A stretch of DNA of 52,996 bases from contig NZ_LIUF01000012.1 in NCBI RefSeq assembly GCF_001280425.1, positions 1-52,996 on the forward strand. The letters are read 5' to 3'. Both the position numbers and the translations under genes were made by a program. The DNA is from Haloarcula rubripromontorii. Lineage in GTDB: Archaea; Halobacteriota; Halobacteria; Halobacteriales; Haloarculaceae. This document shows positions 9,189 through 18,730 of the stretch, one piece after another; the stretch's first letter is position 1, and the number at the start of each line of letters is the position of its first letter. Below the pieces are notes generated by a model that had not been told where the DNA came from, made no database searches, and was given only the letters and a program-made list of their open reading frames with translations.

Positions 9189-9929
9189 TCACGCTTCCTG
9201 TAGTCGACCACCGTCGACAGCCACGTTCTGGCCGGAAATGTAGTCAGCCGCGTCGCTACAGAAAAACAGAATGGGTGCCGCAACGTCCTCGAATGTGGCC
9301 GGTCGTCCACGGGGGTACTCTGAGACATCCACGACAGTGTTCTCGACCGCGAAGGGCGACACGGCGTTGACTGTAATCCCGTCGTCCTGCGTATCATATG
9401 CCACTGTTCGCGTGAACTGCAGGACTGCCTTTTTCGCTGCGAAGTACGGAAAATTCATCGGCACGGCTCGGTCATCGCGCGCGTCCGCCACGCCGAAGTT
9501 GATAATCCGTCCCCAGCCGGTCGCCCGCATCGGCGGGAGCGCTCGCTGCGAACACAGATACGTCGAGAATAGACACCCCTCAACAGCAGTTCTCCACTCA
9601 TCGAGGGACAGTTCGTCCCACCGCCCCTGTGGGAGCGGACCAACTGCGTTGACCAAGATATCGATATCACCTAGTTCCGACTCACAGTCCGAGAACAGCG
9701 AATCAACAGCGTCGGGCTCCGTTACGTCGCCTGCTACCGTGGTTGCCTCGACACCGTGATCCCGTGCGCTGGCTGCCGTCTCCGCCGCTGCTTCTTCGCT
9801 CGTCCGGTAGTGCACGGCGACATCGGCACCGGCAGCCGCTAACTCAAGGAGTATCTCACGGCCGACCCGCTTTGCAGACCCCGTCACGAGAGCAGTACGC
9901 CCGTCTAGCTCCGGCTGAATTGCTACCAC
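9189..9929 (-). CDS. Short-chain dehydrogenase/reductase (SDR) family oxidoreductase
   Basis: A 246-residue classical SDR. The cofactor motif is TGSAKRVG (TGxxxGxG-like) near the N-terminus. NAG is represented by the VNAVGPL stretch. The catalytic YxxxK reads YFAAKK, and the C-terminal SGQNVAVDGGRLQE closes the fold. The Ser expected before the Tyr is not obvious: the text reads INFGVADARDD where many SDRs have a VNISS-like loop, so activity may differ. I chose the GTG at 9929 (MVAIQPELDGRTALVTG). The longer TTG frame adds only nine unlikely residues. It is probably an NADP-dependent reductase of a carbonyl compound; substrate unknown. Confidence 0.85.
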   Translation of the reverse strand: MVAIQPELDGRTALVTGSAKRVGREILLELAAAGADVAVHYRTSEEAAAETAASARDHGVEATTVAGDVTEPDAVDSLFSDCESELGDIDILVNAVGPLPQGRWDELSLDEWRTAVEGCLFSTYLCSQRALPPMRATGWGRIINFGVADARDDRAVPMNFPYFAAKKAVLQFTRTVAYDTQDDGITVNAVSPFAVENTVVDVSEYPRGRPATFEDVAAPILFFCSDAADYISGQNVAVDGGRLQEA

Positions 9930-10140
9930 TTGTCGATGTATGGCGGGAAACGTCAAAAGTATGAGGGAAAATTCCGCGGAAAGGGGAACCTCACTATGCC
10001 AGCAGCCACCCTCGGACTAGTGGCTAGGCTTCCCTGTGTACGGAGTCTTGGAGAACCGAATTTCACTCGACGCTATCGCCGGCGAGTCGGCTACGCATCC
10101 TGCCGGCGGTTTTATCAGATCGGTGGGAATATTCTGTCAT

Positions 10141-11571
10141 ATGCCTGAACAGCCTGTTGATGTCGGCCCAGGAGGCGAGAACGTCGCTGGTGAGGCACCC
10201 GCCGCGGAGCCGGAAACCGTTACCGACGACGCAATCCTCCATGACGACGACGTTGAACTCGAACGGACTATCGGGCTAATCGGCGGGCTGGCAATCGGGA
10301 TTGGGACGATGATCGGGGCCGGTATCTTCGTCTTTCCAGGGCTAGCGGCCGCCAGCGCTGGACTGGCAGCGACGCTCTCGTTCGCAATCGGTGGGCTGAT
10401 CGCGTTGCTCGTGGCGCTTCCGACCTCCGAACTCGCCACGGCGATGCCACGGAGCGGTGGCGGGTACTACTTCATCTCGCGGAGTATGGGGACGGCGTAT
10501 GGCGCGATAGTGGGGCTCGGGCTGTGGCTCGGACTGATGTTCGCCTCGGCGTTCTATCTGGTCGGACTCGGTCACTACGCGAGCGCCGTGTTCGCTGAAC
10601 TCAATATTGCGCTCCCGGTTAGCCCGGTCATCGGTATCGGGCTGCTGTTTGGGGCTGTCCTGACGGCACTGAGTATCGGTGGCACGGAAAATACGGCAAA
10701 GCTCCAGAACGTGGTCGTGGGGGTCCTCCTCGTGGTGCTTACAGTGTTTCTCTCCTACGGTGTTCTCGATGCCGTGGGTGTGTTCGGTGGCGGCACCGTT
10801 CCGGAGCAGTTCTTCTCCAGGGGGTACTTCCCGGTGTTGACGACCGCTGCACTCGTGTTCACGTCGTATCTGGGGTTCGCTCAGGTCGCCACTGTCGCGG
10901 GCGAAATCAAACAGCCGGGTCGGAATCTCCCACTGGCGATGGTGGGCTCGGTTCTGATCGTCACCCTCTTTTACGTTGTCACAATCTTCGTCGCGACCAG
11001 TGCGTTCGGCGCTGAACGACTGGGAGAGTTCGGGGAGACAGCGATGGTCGAAGTCGCCCGTGACTTCCTCGGGCTGCCCGGGGCGGTCGCAATACTTGGT
11101 GCCGGACTGTTGGCGACGTTTTCCAGCGCGAACGCGTCGATTCTCAGTGCTTCGCGGGCGGTCTACGCGCTGAGCCGCGATGCATTGCTCCCCAGAAAGG
11201 CGAGCAAGGTCAATCTCCGGTACGGCACACCGCACGTCGCGTTGCTCGCTGCTGGCGGACCGATACTCGTCCTCGTCGCGACTGGCCGGGTCGAACTCCT
11301 CGCCGAAGTCGCCTCGTTCCTCCATCTGATCATGTACGGGCTGATGTGCGTTGCGCTGATCGTGTTGCGCCGTCGCAATCCAGATTGGTACTCACCCAGC
11401 TATCGAGTGCCGGCCTATCCGGTGGTTCCGGCCGTCGGTGCGATCGCGAGTTTCGGACTGATCGCCTTTATGCAGCCAGCGTCAATCGGCATCGGCATCG
11501 TGGTCATGCTCGCCTCGTACCTCTGGTACCGTTATTACGCTGGGGACGTGACACTCAAAGGAGATCTCTGA
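10141..11571 (+). CDS. Amino-acid permease, APC superfamily
   Basis: A 476-residue membrane protein with about 12 hydrophobic helices. Helix 1 carries [15 protein letters not shown], the substrate-binding loop that defines APC transporters (consensus IGxGIF). The ATG at 10141 is preceded by a TTTTATCAG element ~28 bases upstream, which argues for a leaderless start here rather than the longer upstream frame. The first ~40 residues are an acidic cytoplasmic tail. The next gene, a tandem UspA protein, follows by two bases, a pairing seen often in haloarchaea, where the UspA part is thought to sense nucleotides and tune the transporter. Substrate is probably a cationic or neutral amino acid; not determinable. 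Confidence 0.92.
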   Translation: MPEQPVDVGPGGENVAGEAPAAEPETVTDDAILHDDDVELERTIGLIGGLAIGIGTMIGAGIFVFPGLAAASAGLAATLSFAIGGLIALLVALPTSELATAMPRSGGGYYFISRSMGTAYGAIVGLGLWLGLMFASAFYLVGLGHYASAVFAELNIALPVSPVIGIGLLFGAVLTALSIGGTENTAKLQNVVVGVLLVVLTVFLSYGVLDAVGVFGGGTVPEQFFSRGYFPVLTTAALVFTSYLGFAQVATVAGEIKQPGRNLPLAMVGSVLIVTLFYVVTIFVATSAFGAERLGEFGETAMVEVARDFLGLPGAVAILGAGLLATFSSANASILSASRAVYALSRDALLPRKASKVNLRYGTPHVALLAAGGPILVLVATGRVELLAEVASFLHLIMYGLMCVALIVLRRRNPDWYSPSYRVPAYPVVPAVGAIASFGLIAFMQPASIGIGIVVMLASYLWYRYYAGDVTLKGDL

Positions 11572-11573
11572 GT

Positions 11574-12308
11574 ATGACGGACCGACAATCGATACTCGTC
11601 CCGATTCGCGTTCTCGAGGGGGAATCGGTCCCGGAGGGTGTCCCCGAACTGCTCGCCCATTCGCACGTCGTCCTGGTGGGGTATCACGTCATCCCGGAGC
11701 AGACTGCGCCCGGACAGGCGCGGTTGCAGTTCGAGGACCGGGCCACGGAACGGCTCGATGAGTACGAGGAAATGTTCGAAGGTGCGGGGGCCACCGTCGA
11801 ACGTCGACTGGTGTTCACCCACGACGGCCAGAAAACCATCGACCGCATGATTGCCGAACACGACTGCATGGCCGTTCTTGTTCCGAACGCCACGGGACCA
11901 GTCGAAGACGTACTGGTCCCAGTCCGCGGGGCCGTCGGTGTCGACCGGCTCGCCCGCGTCGTCGCGAGTGTGTTCGGGGCGATGGACGCCGACGTGACGT
12001 TGTATCACGTTGCGGCCGCAGACACGACGGACGACGATGTCCAGACCCTCCTCAGTGGAATCACGGAGCGTCTGGTGGAGTTCGGGATGGATCCGTCAAC
12101 TATCGAGACACGGATTGACCGCGACCGGAACCCCCTTGATGCAATTGTAGACGTGGCTAAGTCGTTTGACACGGTCGTGATGGGAGAAACCGACCCGTCG
12201 CTGGCGACGTTCGTGTTCGGGATGCCAGCCACGCAGGTCGCCAACCGGTTTCTCGGGCCGGTGTTCGTGGTCCAGCGAGAGCGCGCTTCAGCGGACGAAG
12301 ATGGGTAA
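11574..12308 (+). CDS. Tandem UspA-domain protein coupled to the permease
   Basis: A 244-residue protein with two UspA-like halves: residues 1-~105 (SILVPIRVLEGES...AVLVPNATG) and ~110-235 (DVLVPVRGAVGVDRLARVV...VVMGETDPSLATFVFGMPATQVANRF). It begins two bases after the permease stop, so the two are co-transcribed and probably translationally coupled. The classical ATP motif G-2X-G-9X-G-S is poorly kept in both halves, suggesting altered nucleotide binding. Most likely it is a cytoplasmic regulator of the permease, an inference from the gene pairing. Confidence 0.85.
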   Translation: MTDRQSILVPIRVLEGESVPEGVPELLAHSHVVLVGYHVIPEQTAPGQARLQFEDRATERLDEYEEMFEGAGATVERRLVFTHDGQKTIDRMIAEHDCMAVLVPNATGPVEDVLVPVRGAVGVDRLARVVASVFGAMDADVTLYHVAAADTTDDDVQTLLSGITERLVEFGMDPSTIETRIDRDRNPLDAIVDVAKSFDTVVMGETDPSLATFVFGMPATQVANRFLGPVFVVQRERASADEDG

Positions 12309-12369
12309 CTCACCCTGATTCAGCATCCGGTCGGCTGAATAGTTGTGTGTCTGTCCTCCTGTCGTGCCC

Positions 12370-13986
12370 TCAGTGCCCTACTGCCCACGGATACCCACCT
12401 GTCGCCGCGTGGGAGTGGTCGTGTTCACTGTCGGTTCCGCGCTTGTCTGGGCTGGTCCGCACGATGTCATCGACTCGAAGGATCTGCGTCACGACGGCGA
12501 CTGCTCGCTGCAGTGCACTCGTGAACACCGTTGCTGGTTCCAGAACACCTGCTGCAATCATATCCTGGGGATGACCATCGGGGCCGACACCGACCGTCTC
12601 TGAGCCGGAGTCGTGTCGCTGTTGTATCGTCGCCAGCGTGTTCAGTGGGTCCGTGCCCGCGTTCGTCGCCAGTGTCCGCGGGAGTGCTTCCAGCGCGGTT
12701 CCGAACCCATCGAAGACGAGCTGTGTCCGGTCCGGTATGCCACTGGACAGGGCGGCGAGGTCCATTGCCAGCGCGGTCGGCACCGCACCTCCACCCGGCA
12801 CGAACGCGCCGTCGTCAAGTGTGACACGAGTAACGTCGATACAGTCTGCCGCGATGCGGCGGACCTCGCCTGCAACGTGTGGCGTGCCGCCACGGAGCAG
12901 TAGTGTTGCTCGTTGTTCTTCGGGACAGCCCTGTAGCGTGAGCGTCTGGGTGGTCCCCACGGTACGCTGCGTGACCGACGCAACAGTGCCAGTAGTGTCC
13001 GCAGTAAGCTCGTCGACGGACAGCACTGGCGTGCTCCCTGTCGCTCGGGCAATGACATCAAACTCGTCCCGCCGAGTCCGCTCGACGGGGAGCACACCTC
13101 GCTGGACGAGCGCTGTCCTGACCGCTTCGTCGATGGATTTCTGACAGAACAGGACGGTCGCACCTGACTGCACCACCTGCGCTACGAGTTCCGTTCTCCG
13201 GTCCTGTTCGTGGGCCTGCAATTCGCTCCGCTGTGTCGTGTCTTGCAGCGTCACCGACTCGATGTGGCTCGGTTCCTCGATACCGATTTCGGCGTCGACC
13301 ATCGCGATGGCGGGCTCGGCGTGCGTCTGAGTGCCTGGGTGACTGAGGGTGTCGAGCGATGTCGATGACGTCTCCAGGTCGACCACCACCCCATCGAGAC
13401 AGACGGACTCACGGAGTTCGCCGCCGGGATAGGACTTGAGCGTCAGCCTCGATGTGTCGAACTCGACCGCCTGCAGCGCAGTTAGGGCCAGTTCGCCGAA
13501 CCGCTCGGTCGAGGCGTCGTCCCATCGTCCCGTGACGGCGGTCTTTGCAATCTGTGCCAGCCGGTCGTCGTGCCGGCTGTGGAGGCTCCGTTCGTACTGC
13601 GCAAGGTGGTCAATAGCAGTCTCGGCAGCCCTGCCGTAGCCGTCGATGATTGTCGTCGGATGCAGCCCGTCCGAACGAAGCGTTGCGGCCTCTTCGAGAA
13701 GTGCGCCGATCAGCACGACGACTGTGGTCGCCCCGTCCCCGACGGCACTGTCCTGCGCAGCGGCGGCCTGCTCGACCAGCTGACCGACAGGATGCGTGAT
13801 ATCCATCCACTCGATGATTTTCGACCCGTCGTTCGTGACAATGACCGTTCCGTTCTCGCCGACGACCATCTTGTCCAGCCCGCTGGGCCCGAGCGTCGTT
13901 CGGACCGCGTCGGCAAGTTCGCCTGCGGCGGTCTGTGTGTTGTTCGGCTCGTCAGTGCCGTCGTCAGCGGTCGTCTCTCCCAACAT
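12370..13986 (-). CDS. Divergent group II chaperonin (thermosome) subunit
   Basis: A 538-residue TCP-1/Cpn60 family protein. TTLGPSGLDKMVV (~30-42), TNDG (51-54), the ATP-binding GDGATTVVVL (83-92) and FVPGGGAVPTALAM (~388-402) place it in the thermosome family. The apical domain is recognisable by GATVLFCQKSIDEA and LLLRGGTPHVAGEV. It departs from housekeeping subunits in several ways: a short N-terminus, a shortened region after VPGGGA, and a C-terminus that ends in SEHDHSHAATGG-type sequence instead of the GGM repeats that fill the cavity. It may be the third, specialised subunit seen in haloarchaea. ATP-binding residues are intact, so it is probably active. Confidence 0.88.
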   Translation of the reverse strand: MLGETTADDGTDEPNNTQTAAGELADAVRTTLGPSGLDKMVVGENGTVIVTNDGSKIIEWMDITHPVGQLVEQAAAAQDSAVGDGATTVVVLIGALLEEAATLRSDGLHPTTIIDGYGRAAETAIDHLAQYERSLHSRHDDRLAQIAKTAVTGRWDDASTERFGELALTALQAVEFDTSRLTLKSYPGGELRESVCLDGVVVDLETSSTSLDTLSHPGTQTHAEPAIAMVDAEIGIEEPSHIESVTLQDTTQRSELQAHEQDRRTELVAQVVQSGATVLFCQKSIDEAVRTALVQRGVLPVERTRRDEFDVIARATGSTPVLSVDELTADTTGTVASVTQRTVGTTQTLTLQGCPEEQRATLLLRGGTPHVAGEVRRIAADCIDVTRVTLDDGAFVPGGGAVPTALAMDLAALSSGIPDRTQLVFDGFGTALEALPRTLATNAGTDPLNTLATIQQRHDSGSETVGVGPDGHPQDMIAAGVLEPATVFTSALQRAVAVVTQILRVDDIVRTSPDKRGTDSEHDHSHAATGGYPWAVGH

Positions 13987-14020
13987 CAGTGTCGACAGCC
14001 CGTGTTGTCTTTAGCCCTCA

Positions 14021-15292
14021 TTACAGCGGGTCGTCAGTGACACAGATGTCACCGCGGTCAGCGCTATTGTGCTCGATGCCCTCTGGGGACGCATCGAACT
14101 CGAACGCGCCCGTCGGGAGCGCCAGCGTCGAGCAGGCGTTCGGTACGTCCACGACGCCGCTCTGGCGGCCCTCGACCGGGACAGTGCCGAGGATGTGCAG
14201 CGCCTGCTGGCCGGTGTAGCCGAACTGCTTGAGGTAGTCGATGGCCTGCAAGCACGCCCGCCGGTAGGCGGTGTGGGAGTCGATGTACTTCTGCTCGCCG
14301 TCCTCCGTGACTGAGTAGCCACAGAAGGTGACGTAGTCCTCGAAGTTCGGGCCGCGGTGGCCCGGCTCGAAGATCGGGTGGTCGACGCCGAACTTCTCCA
14401 TCCCGTCTTTCACGAGGTCGAATTCGAGATCGACGTAGGCGGCCATCTCGATTGCGCCACAGAAGGATATCTCGCCGTCGCCCTGCGAGGCGTGGAAGTC
14501 GCCGATGCCGAACTTCGCGCCCTCGACGTAGACTGGGAAGTACACCGTCGAACCGATGGAGAGGTCTTTGATGTCGTGGTTCCCGCCGTGTTCGCGGGGC
14601 GGGACGGTCCGGGCCGCGACCTCCGCTGCCTCCTCGGCCTCGTCGGGGTCCATCTCGCCCATCAATGCACCGTCGGGCGTCGGTGGGTTCGCCACGCCGG
14701 GCTCTGACTCGCCGGTCGGATGGTTCGGTATCGATTCGGGGTCCTCCGCGTGTTTGTCGATGAGTTCCTGTTCGCGCTCGTTCCACGCTTCCAGCAGTTC
14801 TTCGCTGGGGGCACATCCTGCGAGGCCGGGGTGGATCTTCCCCTCGTACTCGACATCGGGGATATGGCGCGAGGAGACAGTGTAGCCGTCGATGTCCCAG
14901 ATGGACTTGGCCGCCTTGGGAAAGTGGTCGGTCAGGAAGCCGCCGCCGTTTTGCTGGGAGAACGTGCCGGTGAAGCCGAACTCCGACCGGTCATTGAGCG
15001 GTCCCATGTCGTGGAACTCGACTTTCAGCAGGTCGCCCGGCTCGGCACCGTTTACGTGTACGGGACCCGCGAGGTAGTGGACCTGCGAGAGGTCCACGTC
15101 CCGGACCTCGTTGGCGTCGTCATTGTCGGTTATCTGTCCGCCGGTCCAGTCCAGGGCCTCCAGTCGCATGCTCTCGCCGGGGTCCGCTTCGACGACCGCC
15201 GGGATGTCCGGGTGCCACCGGTTGAACGGGTTCGCGCCCGGCTGTTCATCTGGCGCACTGTCGACATCTACCTCGAACTTCGTTTCTGGCAT
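14021..15292 (-). CDS. fmdA: Acetamidase/formamidase family protein
   Basis: A 423-residue cytoplasmic hydrolase expected to release ammonia from short amides such as formamide or acetamide. Family marks include HYLAGPVHVNGAEPGD, the GFTGTF region, HPGLAGCAPS, FHASQGDGEISFCGAIE (the conserved metal and active-site region), and GYSVTEDGEQ. The length fits the FmdA family. I chose ATG 15292 because ACTTATGT, ~30 bases upstream, makes a good TATA box for a leaderless message. A frame ten codons longer is possible. No amide transporter or regulator is adjacent. Confidence 0.92.
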   Translation of the reverse strand: MPETKFEVDVDSAPDEQPGANPFNRWHPDIPAVVEADPGESMRLEALDWTGGQITDNDDANEVRDVDLSQVHYLAGPVHVNGAEPGDLLKVEFHDMGPLNDRSEFGFTGTFSQQNGGGFLTDHFPKAAKSIWDIDGYTVSSRHIPDVEYEGKIHPGLAGCAPSEELLEAWNEREQELIDKHAEDPESIPNHPTGESEPGVANPPTPDGALMGEMDPDEAEEAAEVAARTVPPREHGGNHDIKDLSIGSTVYFPVYVEGAKFGIGDFHASQGDGEISFCGAIEMAAYVDLEFDLVKDGMEKFGVDHPIFEPGHRGPNFEDYVTFCGYSVTEDGEQKYIDSHTAYRRACLQAIDYLKQFGYTGQQALHILGTVPVEGRQSGVVDVPNACSTLALPTGAFEFDASPEGIEHNSADRGDICVTDDPL

Positions 15293-15501
15293 TACGGCTA
15301 CAGTATCGGATAGATTACACATAAGTGTTCGGCTGGTTGACGTTTAGAACGTACAGTTTCAGACGACAGTCAACAGTATCCAAATACGAATTTTCACTAG
15401 GCCACTACATATCTGTATAGATAGGGGTTATAAGTGTACATGCGCCATATAAAAATCCCGATTATTTGTCCGGTTAGTTTTGATTATATTATATGTTGGC
15501 C

Positions 15502-15519
15502 TACTCTGAGTGTAGAGTA
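15502..15519. repeat. Perfect 6+6+6 inverted repeat
   Basis: TACTCT and AGAGTA flank the spacer GAGTGT. It lies ~210 bases from both divergent starts, too far for a core-promoter operator. A distant regulator site or a chance repeat in AT-rich DNA are both possible. Confidence 0.3.
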
Positions 15520-15605
15520 TCTCACCACAGTTATCACGCATCATATAGCTGGTATACGGGCCTATTGAGCACGCAGAATCATCGAAACCCAGTCGGATTG
15601 TGAAA

Positions 15606-15620
15606 CCAGTCGCAGACTGG
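15606..15620. repeat. Short hairpin CCAGTC-GCA-GACTGG
   Basis: A 6-bp stem with a 3-base loop, 116 bases before the Sco1 start. A second CCAGTC copy lies at 15589-15594, so the right arm could pair with either copy. It could be an operator or part of a leader RNA; a terminator is unlikely without a T run. Confidence 0.3.
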
Positions 15621-15735
15621 GAACTCTGCAGCATCGATAGACACTCACAACCAGCGTTCATACGAACGCCGGCGAACGGCTGTTTACGAGAGTCACACCA
15701 GATTCTCCAAATATTCGAGGGCACAAGCACCGTGT

Positions 15736-16410
15736 ATGCGCCGACGGACGGTTCTCAAATCGACGGGTGCGGTTGGAACAATTGTCGGAGTCTCCGGGTG
15801 TCTCGGCGGTAGCTTCGGCGACTCGAACCCTGATGTCGTCCTCGAAGAACCCGACCGGGAGTTCGAGAGCAGCGACGTTCCGTATCCCGCATGGGGTGAA
15901 CAGATCCCAGACGTACGTGTCGCCACACCGACCGAATCACGCGAGATCCGGTTGCGAGATATTGAAACGCCGACTCTCCTCACGTTTTTTTACAGCCACT
16001 GCCAGACTGTGTGTCCGGTTCTCATCTCGACGCAGCGAAACATCCAGAGCCACGCACAGAACAACGGCTACGCGGATGCGGTCACGCTCCTCCCGATGAC
16101 GTTTGACCCCGCCCGTGATACCGCAGAACGACTTGGAGCGTACGCCGACAAGATGAACGTCGACGCCGATAGCGAAAGCTGGCAATTCCTTCGACCGGCG
16201 TCGAAACAGCGGGCGAAGGCTGTCATACAGGACCAGTTCGGAGTCATGTTCCAGCGAACTGAACCCGAGGACATGGATATGTACATGTTCACACATACGG
16301 CACTGACGCTACTGGTCAACGCTGATGGGTTCGTTGAGCGTGCGTATCGCTCAAAGTCACCGGACGAGGAAACGATCATTGCTGACCTGAAGGCGGTGAG
16401 AACCGCGTGA
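15736..16410 (+). CDS. Sco1/SenC-family copper chaperone lipoprotein
   Basis: A 224-residue exported protein. RRRTVLKSTGAVG is a twin-arginine-type signal and GVSGC ends in lipobox Cys22. The thioredoxin-like domain has the Sco copper motif CQTVC (Cys89, Cys93) and the distant ligand His187 in MFTHTALTLLV. Sco proteins deliver copper to the CuA site of cytochrome c oxidase or act as thiol reductants. It starts an operon with TlpA and CcdA homologues; its stop overlaps the next GTG. This arrangement supports a role in maturing copper or haem-thiol proteins outside the membrane. Confidence 0.93.
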   Translation: MRRRTVLKSTGAVGTIVGVSGCLGGSFGDSNPDVVLEEPDREFESSDVPYPAWGEQIPDVRVATPTESREIRLRDIETPTLLTFFYSHCQTVCPVLISTQRNIQSHAQNNGYADAVTLLPMTFDPARDTAERLGAYADKMNVDADSESWQFLRPASKQRAKAVIQDQFGVMFQRTEPEDMDMYMFTHTALTLLVNADGFVERAYRSKSPDEETIIADLKAVRTA

Positions 16411-16934
16411 ACCGCCGGCAGGTCATTGCCGCGCTGACTGGGCTCTGTCTCACAGGGGGAAGCCTGTGGGTTTCCCAGAATGGCCTGTCGAGTATCCAGC
16501 CGCGGGACACGGAACAGCTTCCGGTCCGGGTGGAAACCCTCGATGCGCGCGGTTCGTCAGCAGGCGAGACACCCGTGCCGACGCCGGGAACCGTCACAGT
16601 GGTCGACCTGTTCGCCACGTGGTGTGCGCCCTGTGACGACCAGCTAGAAATTCTCGACGCGATTCGACCCGAGTACACCGACGTGTCATTCGTCTCAGTA
16701 ACGAACGAGCGGCCGAGCGAGACTTTGACGAGGGCTGACATCAGCGAGTGGTGGAATCGCAACGGCGGTGCCTGGACTGTCGGACTGGACCCCGGAAGCG
16801 AATTGCTGGCTGCGTTCGGGGCAGACGGACTTCCGTACATCGCGATTACTGACGAACGCGGGACCGTCCAGTTCAGCCACAGCGGGCTTGCCGCTGAAGA
16901 AACGCTTCGAGACGAACTCGACGCGCTGGCGTAA
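16407..16934 (+). CDS. TlpA/ResA-like membrane-anchored thioredoxin
   Basis: A 175-residue protein starting with GTG that overlaps the Sco1 stop by four bases. An N-terminal signal/anchor (MNRRQVIAALTGLCLTGG) precedes an extracytoplasmic thioredoxin fold. The active site is FATWCAPCDD (Cys73, Cys76), and the cis-Pro loop reads GLPYIAITD. ResA/TlpA-like proteins reduce disulfides in apocytochromes or CuA sites. The adjacent CcdA would supply electrons through the membrane. Confidence 0.9.
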   Translation: MNRRQVIAALTGLCLTGGSLWVSQNGLSSIQPRDTEQLPVRVETLDARGSSAGETPVPTPGTVTVVDLFATWCAPCDDQLEILDAIRPEYTDVSFVSVTNERPSETLTRADISEWWNRNGGAWTVGLDPGSELLAAFGADGLPYIAITDERGTVQFSHSGLAAEETLRDELDALA

Positions 16935-16935
16935 G

Positions 16936-17595
16936 ATGACTGGGGTTGCTGTACTTGGGACACTTGTGTTCGCCGCGAGCGCCGGCGTCGCGACGTTCTT
17001 CGCCCCGTGTGCGTTCCCACTTCTCCCGGGGTACGTCGGATACTACATGCGTGAGAGCGAGGGAGATGTCGGCATGCTGCCACCTGCAACTGCCGCTGCT
17101 GGCGGAGCACTTGTCGCGCTCACCCTCGTTGCGCTACTTGTCCTCGCGCTCGGGCAGCCACTGAAGAACGCACTCCCGATGCTCGAACCGGTGATCGGAC
17201 TCGGTCTGGTCACGTTCGGCGTTGCGATGCTCCTGAACCGCGAGCCCGAACTCCGCGTCCCGCTGCCACAGCGACCGGCGTCCGTAACTGGATTCGGCGT
17301 GTTTGGGGCTGTGTATGCAATCGCCGCAGCCGGCTGTGTCGTGCCGCTGTTCTTCGGCGTCGTCACCCAGGCGCTTGCACTGCCAGTCCACGCGAGCGCT
17401 CTCGCCCTGACGGTGTACGCGCTCGGCGTTGCCCTTCCCCTTGTCGGCGTGACGCTCCTCGCGGGCGTTGGCATCGGCATCTGGCACACCGTCGGCACGT
17501 ACCTGCAACGGATACACCAGATCGCAGCCGTCGTGATGATACTCGCCGGAGGCGGGCAGATTTACCTCGCAGTGTTCGAACTCGGCGTGGTGTAG
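16936..17595 (+). CDS. ccdA: CcdA-like transmembrane thiol-electron carrier
   Basis: A 219-residue protein with six hydrophobic helices. It carries the two membrane cysteines typical of CcdA: FFAPCAFPLLPGY (Cys25) in helix 1 and AAGCVVPLFFG (Cys134) in helix 4. CcdA moves reducing power from cytoplasmic thioredoxin to exported thiol proteins. The ATG lies one base after the TlpA stop, so the operon is Sco1-TlpA-CcdA. The frame extends upstream but those residues are an out-of-frame reading of tlpA. Confidence 0.93.
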   Translation: MTGVAVLGTLVFAASAGVATFFAPCAFPLLPGYVGYYMRESEGDVGMLPPATAAAGGALVALTLVALLVLALGQPLKNALPMLEPVIGLGLVTFGVAMLLNREPELRVPLPQRPASVTGFGVFGAVYAIAAAGCVVPLFFGVVTQALALPVHASALALTVYALGVALPLVGVTLLAGVGIGIWHTVGTYLQRIHQIAAVVMILAGGGQIYLAVFELGVV

Positions 17596-17712
17596 GTCCA
17601 CTCCAGTGGCGACTGACCCCTCTCCAACGAGGACTCGCGTGGCATTCGCACGGAGGCACGCAGATTTACACCACAAGCGATTTATCGGTATATTGACTAC
17701 TTCGGCACAGCA

Positions 17713-18723
17713 ATGCGCTGTTCCCGCCGCCACGCCCTCCGACTTATCGGCGCGTCCGGGGTAATCACCGCGACCGGCGGTTGTCTCAATCCCGGCAGTC
17801 TCGACAACTACGCGCTCATCGCCAGCGAACATGACCTCTCGTCAGTCGGGCGGCCGTATCTCTGGCCCGACCCGACCGCAATTGATGCGACCACCAGAGT
17901 CGACTTTACCGCAGAGACGAAACAGCAGTATACGTCCGAACTGTTCGACACCGGCAGTGTCACCGTCCAACAGTGGCCACTCGTCGGACGAGATCGGTGG
18001 GGCAAAGACACGCGACCACGCCCAACGTTTCTCCGGCAGGACGGGATCTTTTATCACGTCCAAATCAGCGAGGAACAGCATCTCGAACGGGAACGCTGGC
18101 ATTTCGCGGTCACACGGACTGACGAGACACCACCAGACGACGCCACGGTCGAACGCACCCCCTTCGACCGCTCGACACAGGACAAACGCGTCCTTGAAGC
18201 AGCGCTCGACGCGGTCTACGCGGGCAACGATGGGTTTCTCGGCGAGCCGCAATTCGAAAACCTGCAGGCCGTCGAGTATCACCACCACCTTGACGCCGAA
18301 GCCAGTGATCTCGTCCCATCGCCGCCCTTCGATTACGTCGAGTACGAGGACGAATATTTTCGCCCCGTCACGGAACAGCGGACGGTAACCGTCCCGGAGT
18401 GGACGTACACTATCGACGAAATCACGAATGATCGCGAAGCGTTCCAGGAGTACGCACGAACGGCGATTCTGGACCTAGATTTTCGCTCGCGCGACCTCTC
18501 GGAATCCGCTCGTGGCGTAATCGACGACGCAATCAGCGAGGAGCCTCGCCGCTACGAAGAGGGCGCACCGCCCTCCGACAGACTTGCGGAGGTTTTGGAC
18601 GCGCTCGGCATTGCTGAGGACCTCCAGCCAATAGACAGTTACGACGACCGAGTCGACTTCCGGGGCGTCGTCGCCGAATACGAGGGCACAGTATATCGGT
18701 TCAGCCTGATTGTGACCCCGTGA
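17713..18723 (+). CDS. Lipoprotein of unknown function
   Basis: A 336-residue exported protein. RRHALRLIGASGVITATGGC is a Tat-like signal with lipobox Cys23. The mature part is acidic and mixed alpha/beta, with YHHHLDAEA in the middle and a final VAEYEGTVYRFSLIVTP. I recognise no domain. A TATA-like GATTTATCGG lies ~40 bases upstream. It is convergent with the next membrane protein, and the functions of both are unknown. Confidence 0.8.
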   Translation: MRCSRRHALRLIGASGVITATGGCLNPGSLDNYALIASEHDLSSVGRPYLWPDPTAIDATTRVDFTAETKQQYTSELFDTGSVTVQQWPLVGRDRWGKDTRPRPTFLRQDGIFYHVQISEEQHLERERWHFAVTRTDETPPDDATVERTPFDRSTQDKRVLEAALDAVYAGNDGFLGEPQFENLQAVEYHHHLDAEASDLVPSPPFDYVEYEDEYFRPVTEQRTVTVPEWTYTIDEITNDREAFQEYARTAILDLDFRSRDLSESARGVIDDAISEEPRRYEEGAPPSDRLAEVLDALGIAEDLQPIDSYDDRVDFRGVVAEYEGTVYRFSLIVTP

Positions 18724-18730
18724 TTGCCCG

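Larger units (their letters stand above)
15293..15735. other. AT-rich divergent promoter region with repeats
   Basis: A 443-base gap, distinctly AT-rich at 15360-15500, between divergent fmdA and the Sco1 operon. It holds an inverted repeat TACTCT-GAGTGT-AGAGTA (15502-15519), a hairpin CCAGTC-GCA-GACTGG (15606-15620) and a TATA-like AAATATTCG about 25 bases before the Sco1 ATG. No gene with haloarchaeal codon use is seen. Confidence 0.5.

Noticed and set aside
15428-15730. 100-codon minus-strand frame in the fmdA-Sco1 gap
   Set aside because: AT-rich, with a Cys/Met-rich, non-acidic composition that is unlike haloarchaeal proteins.
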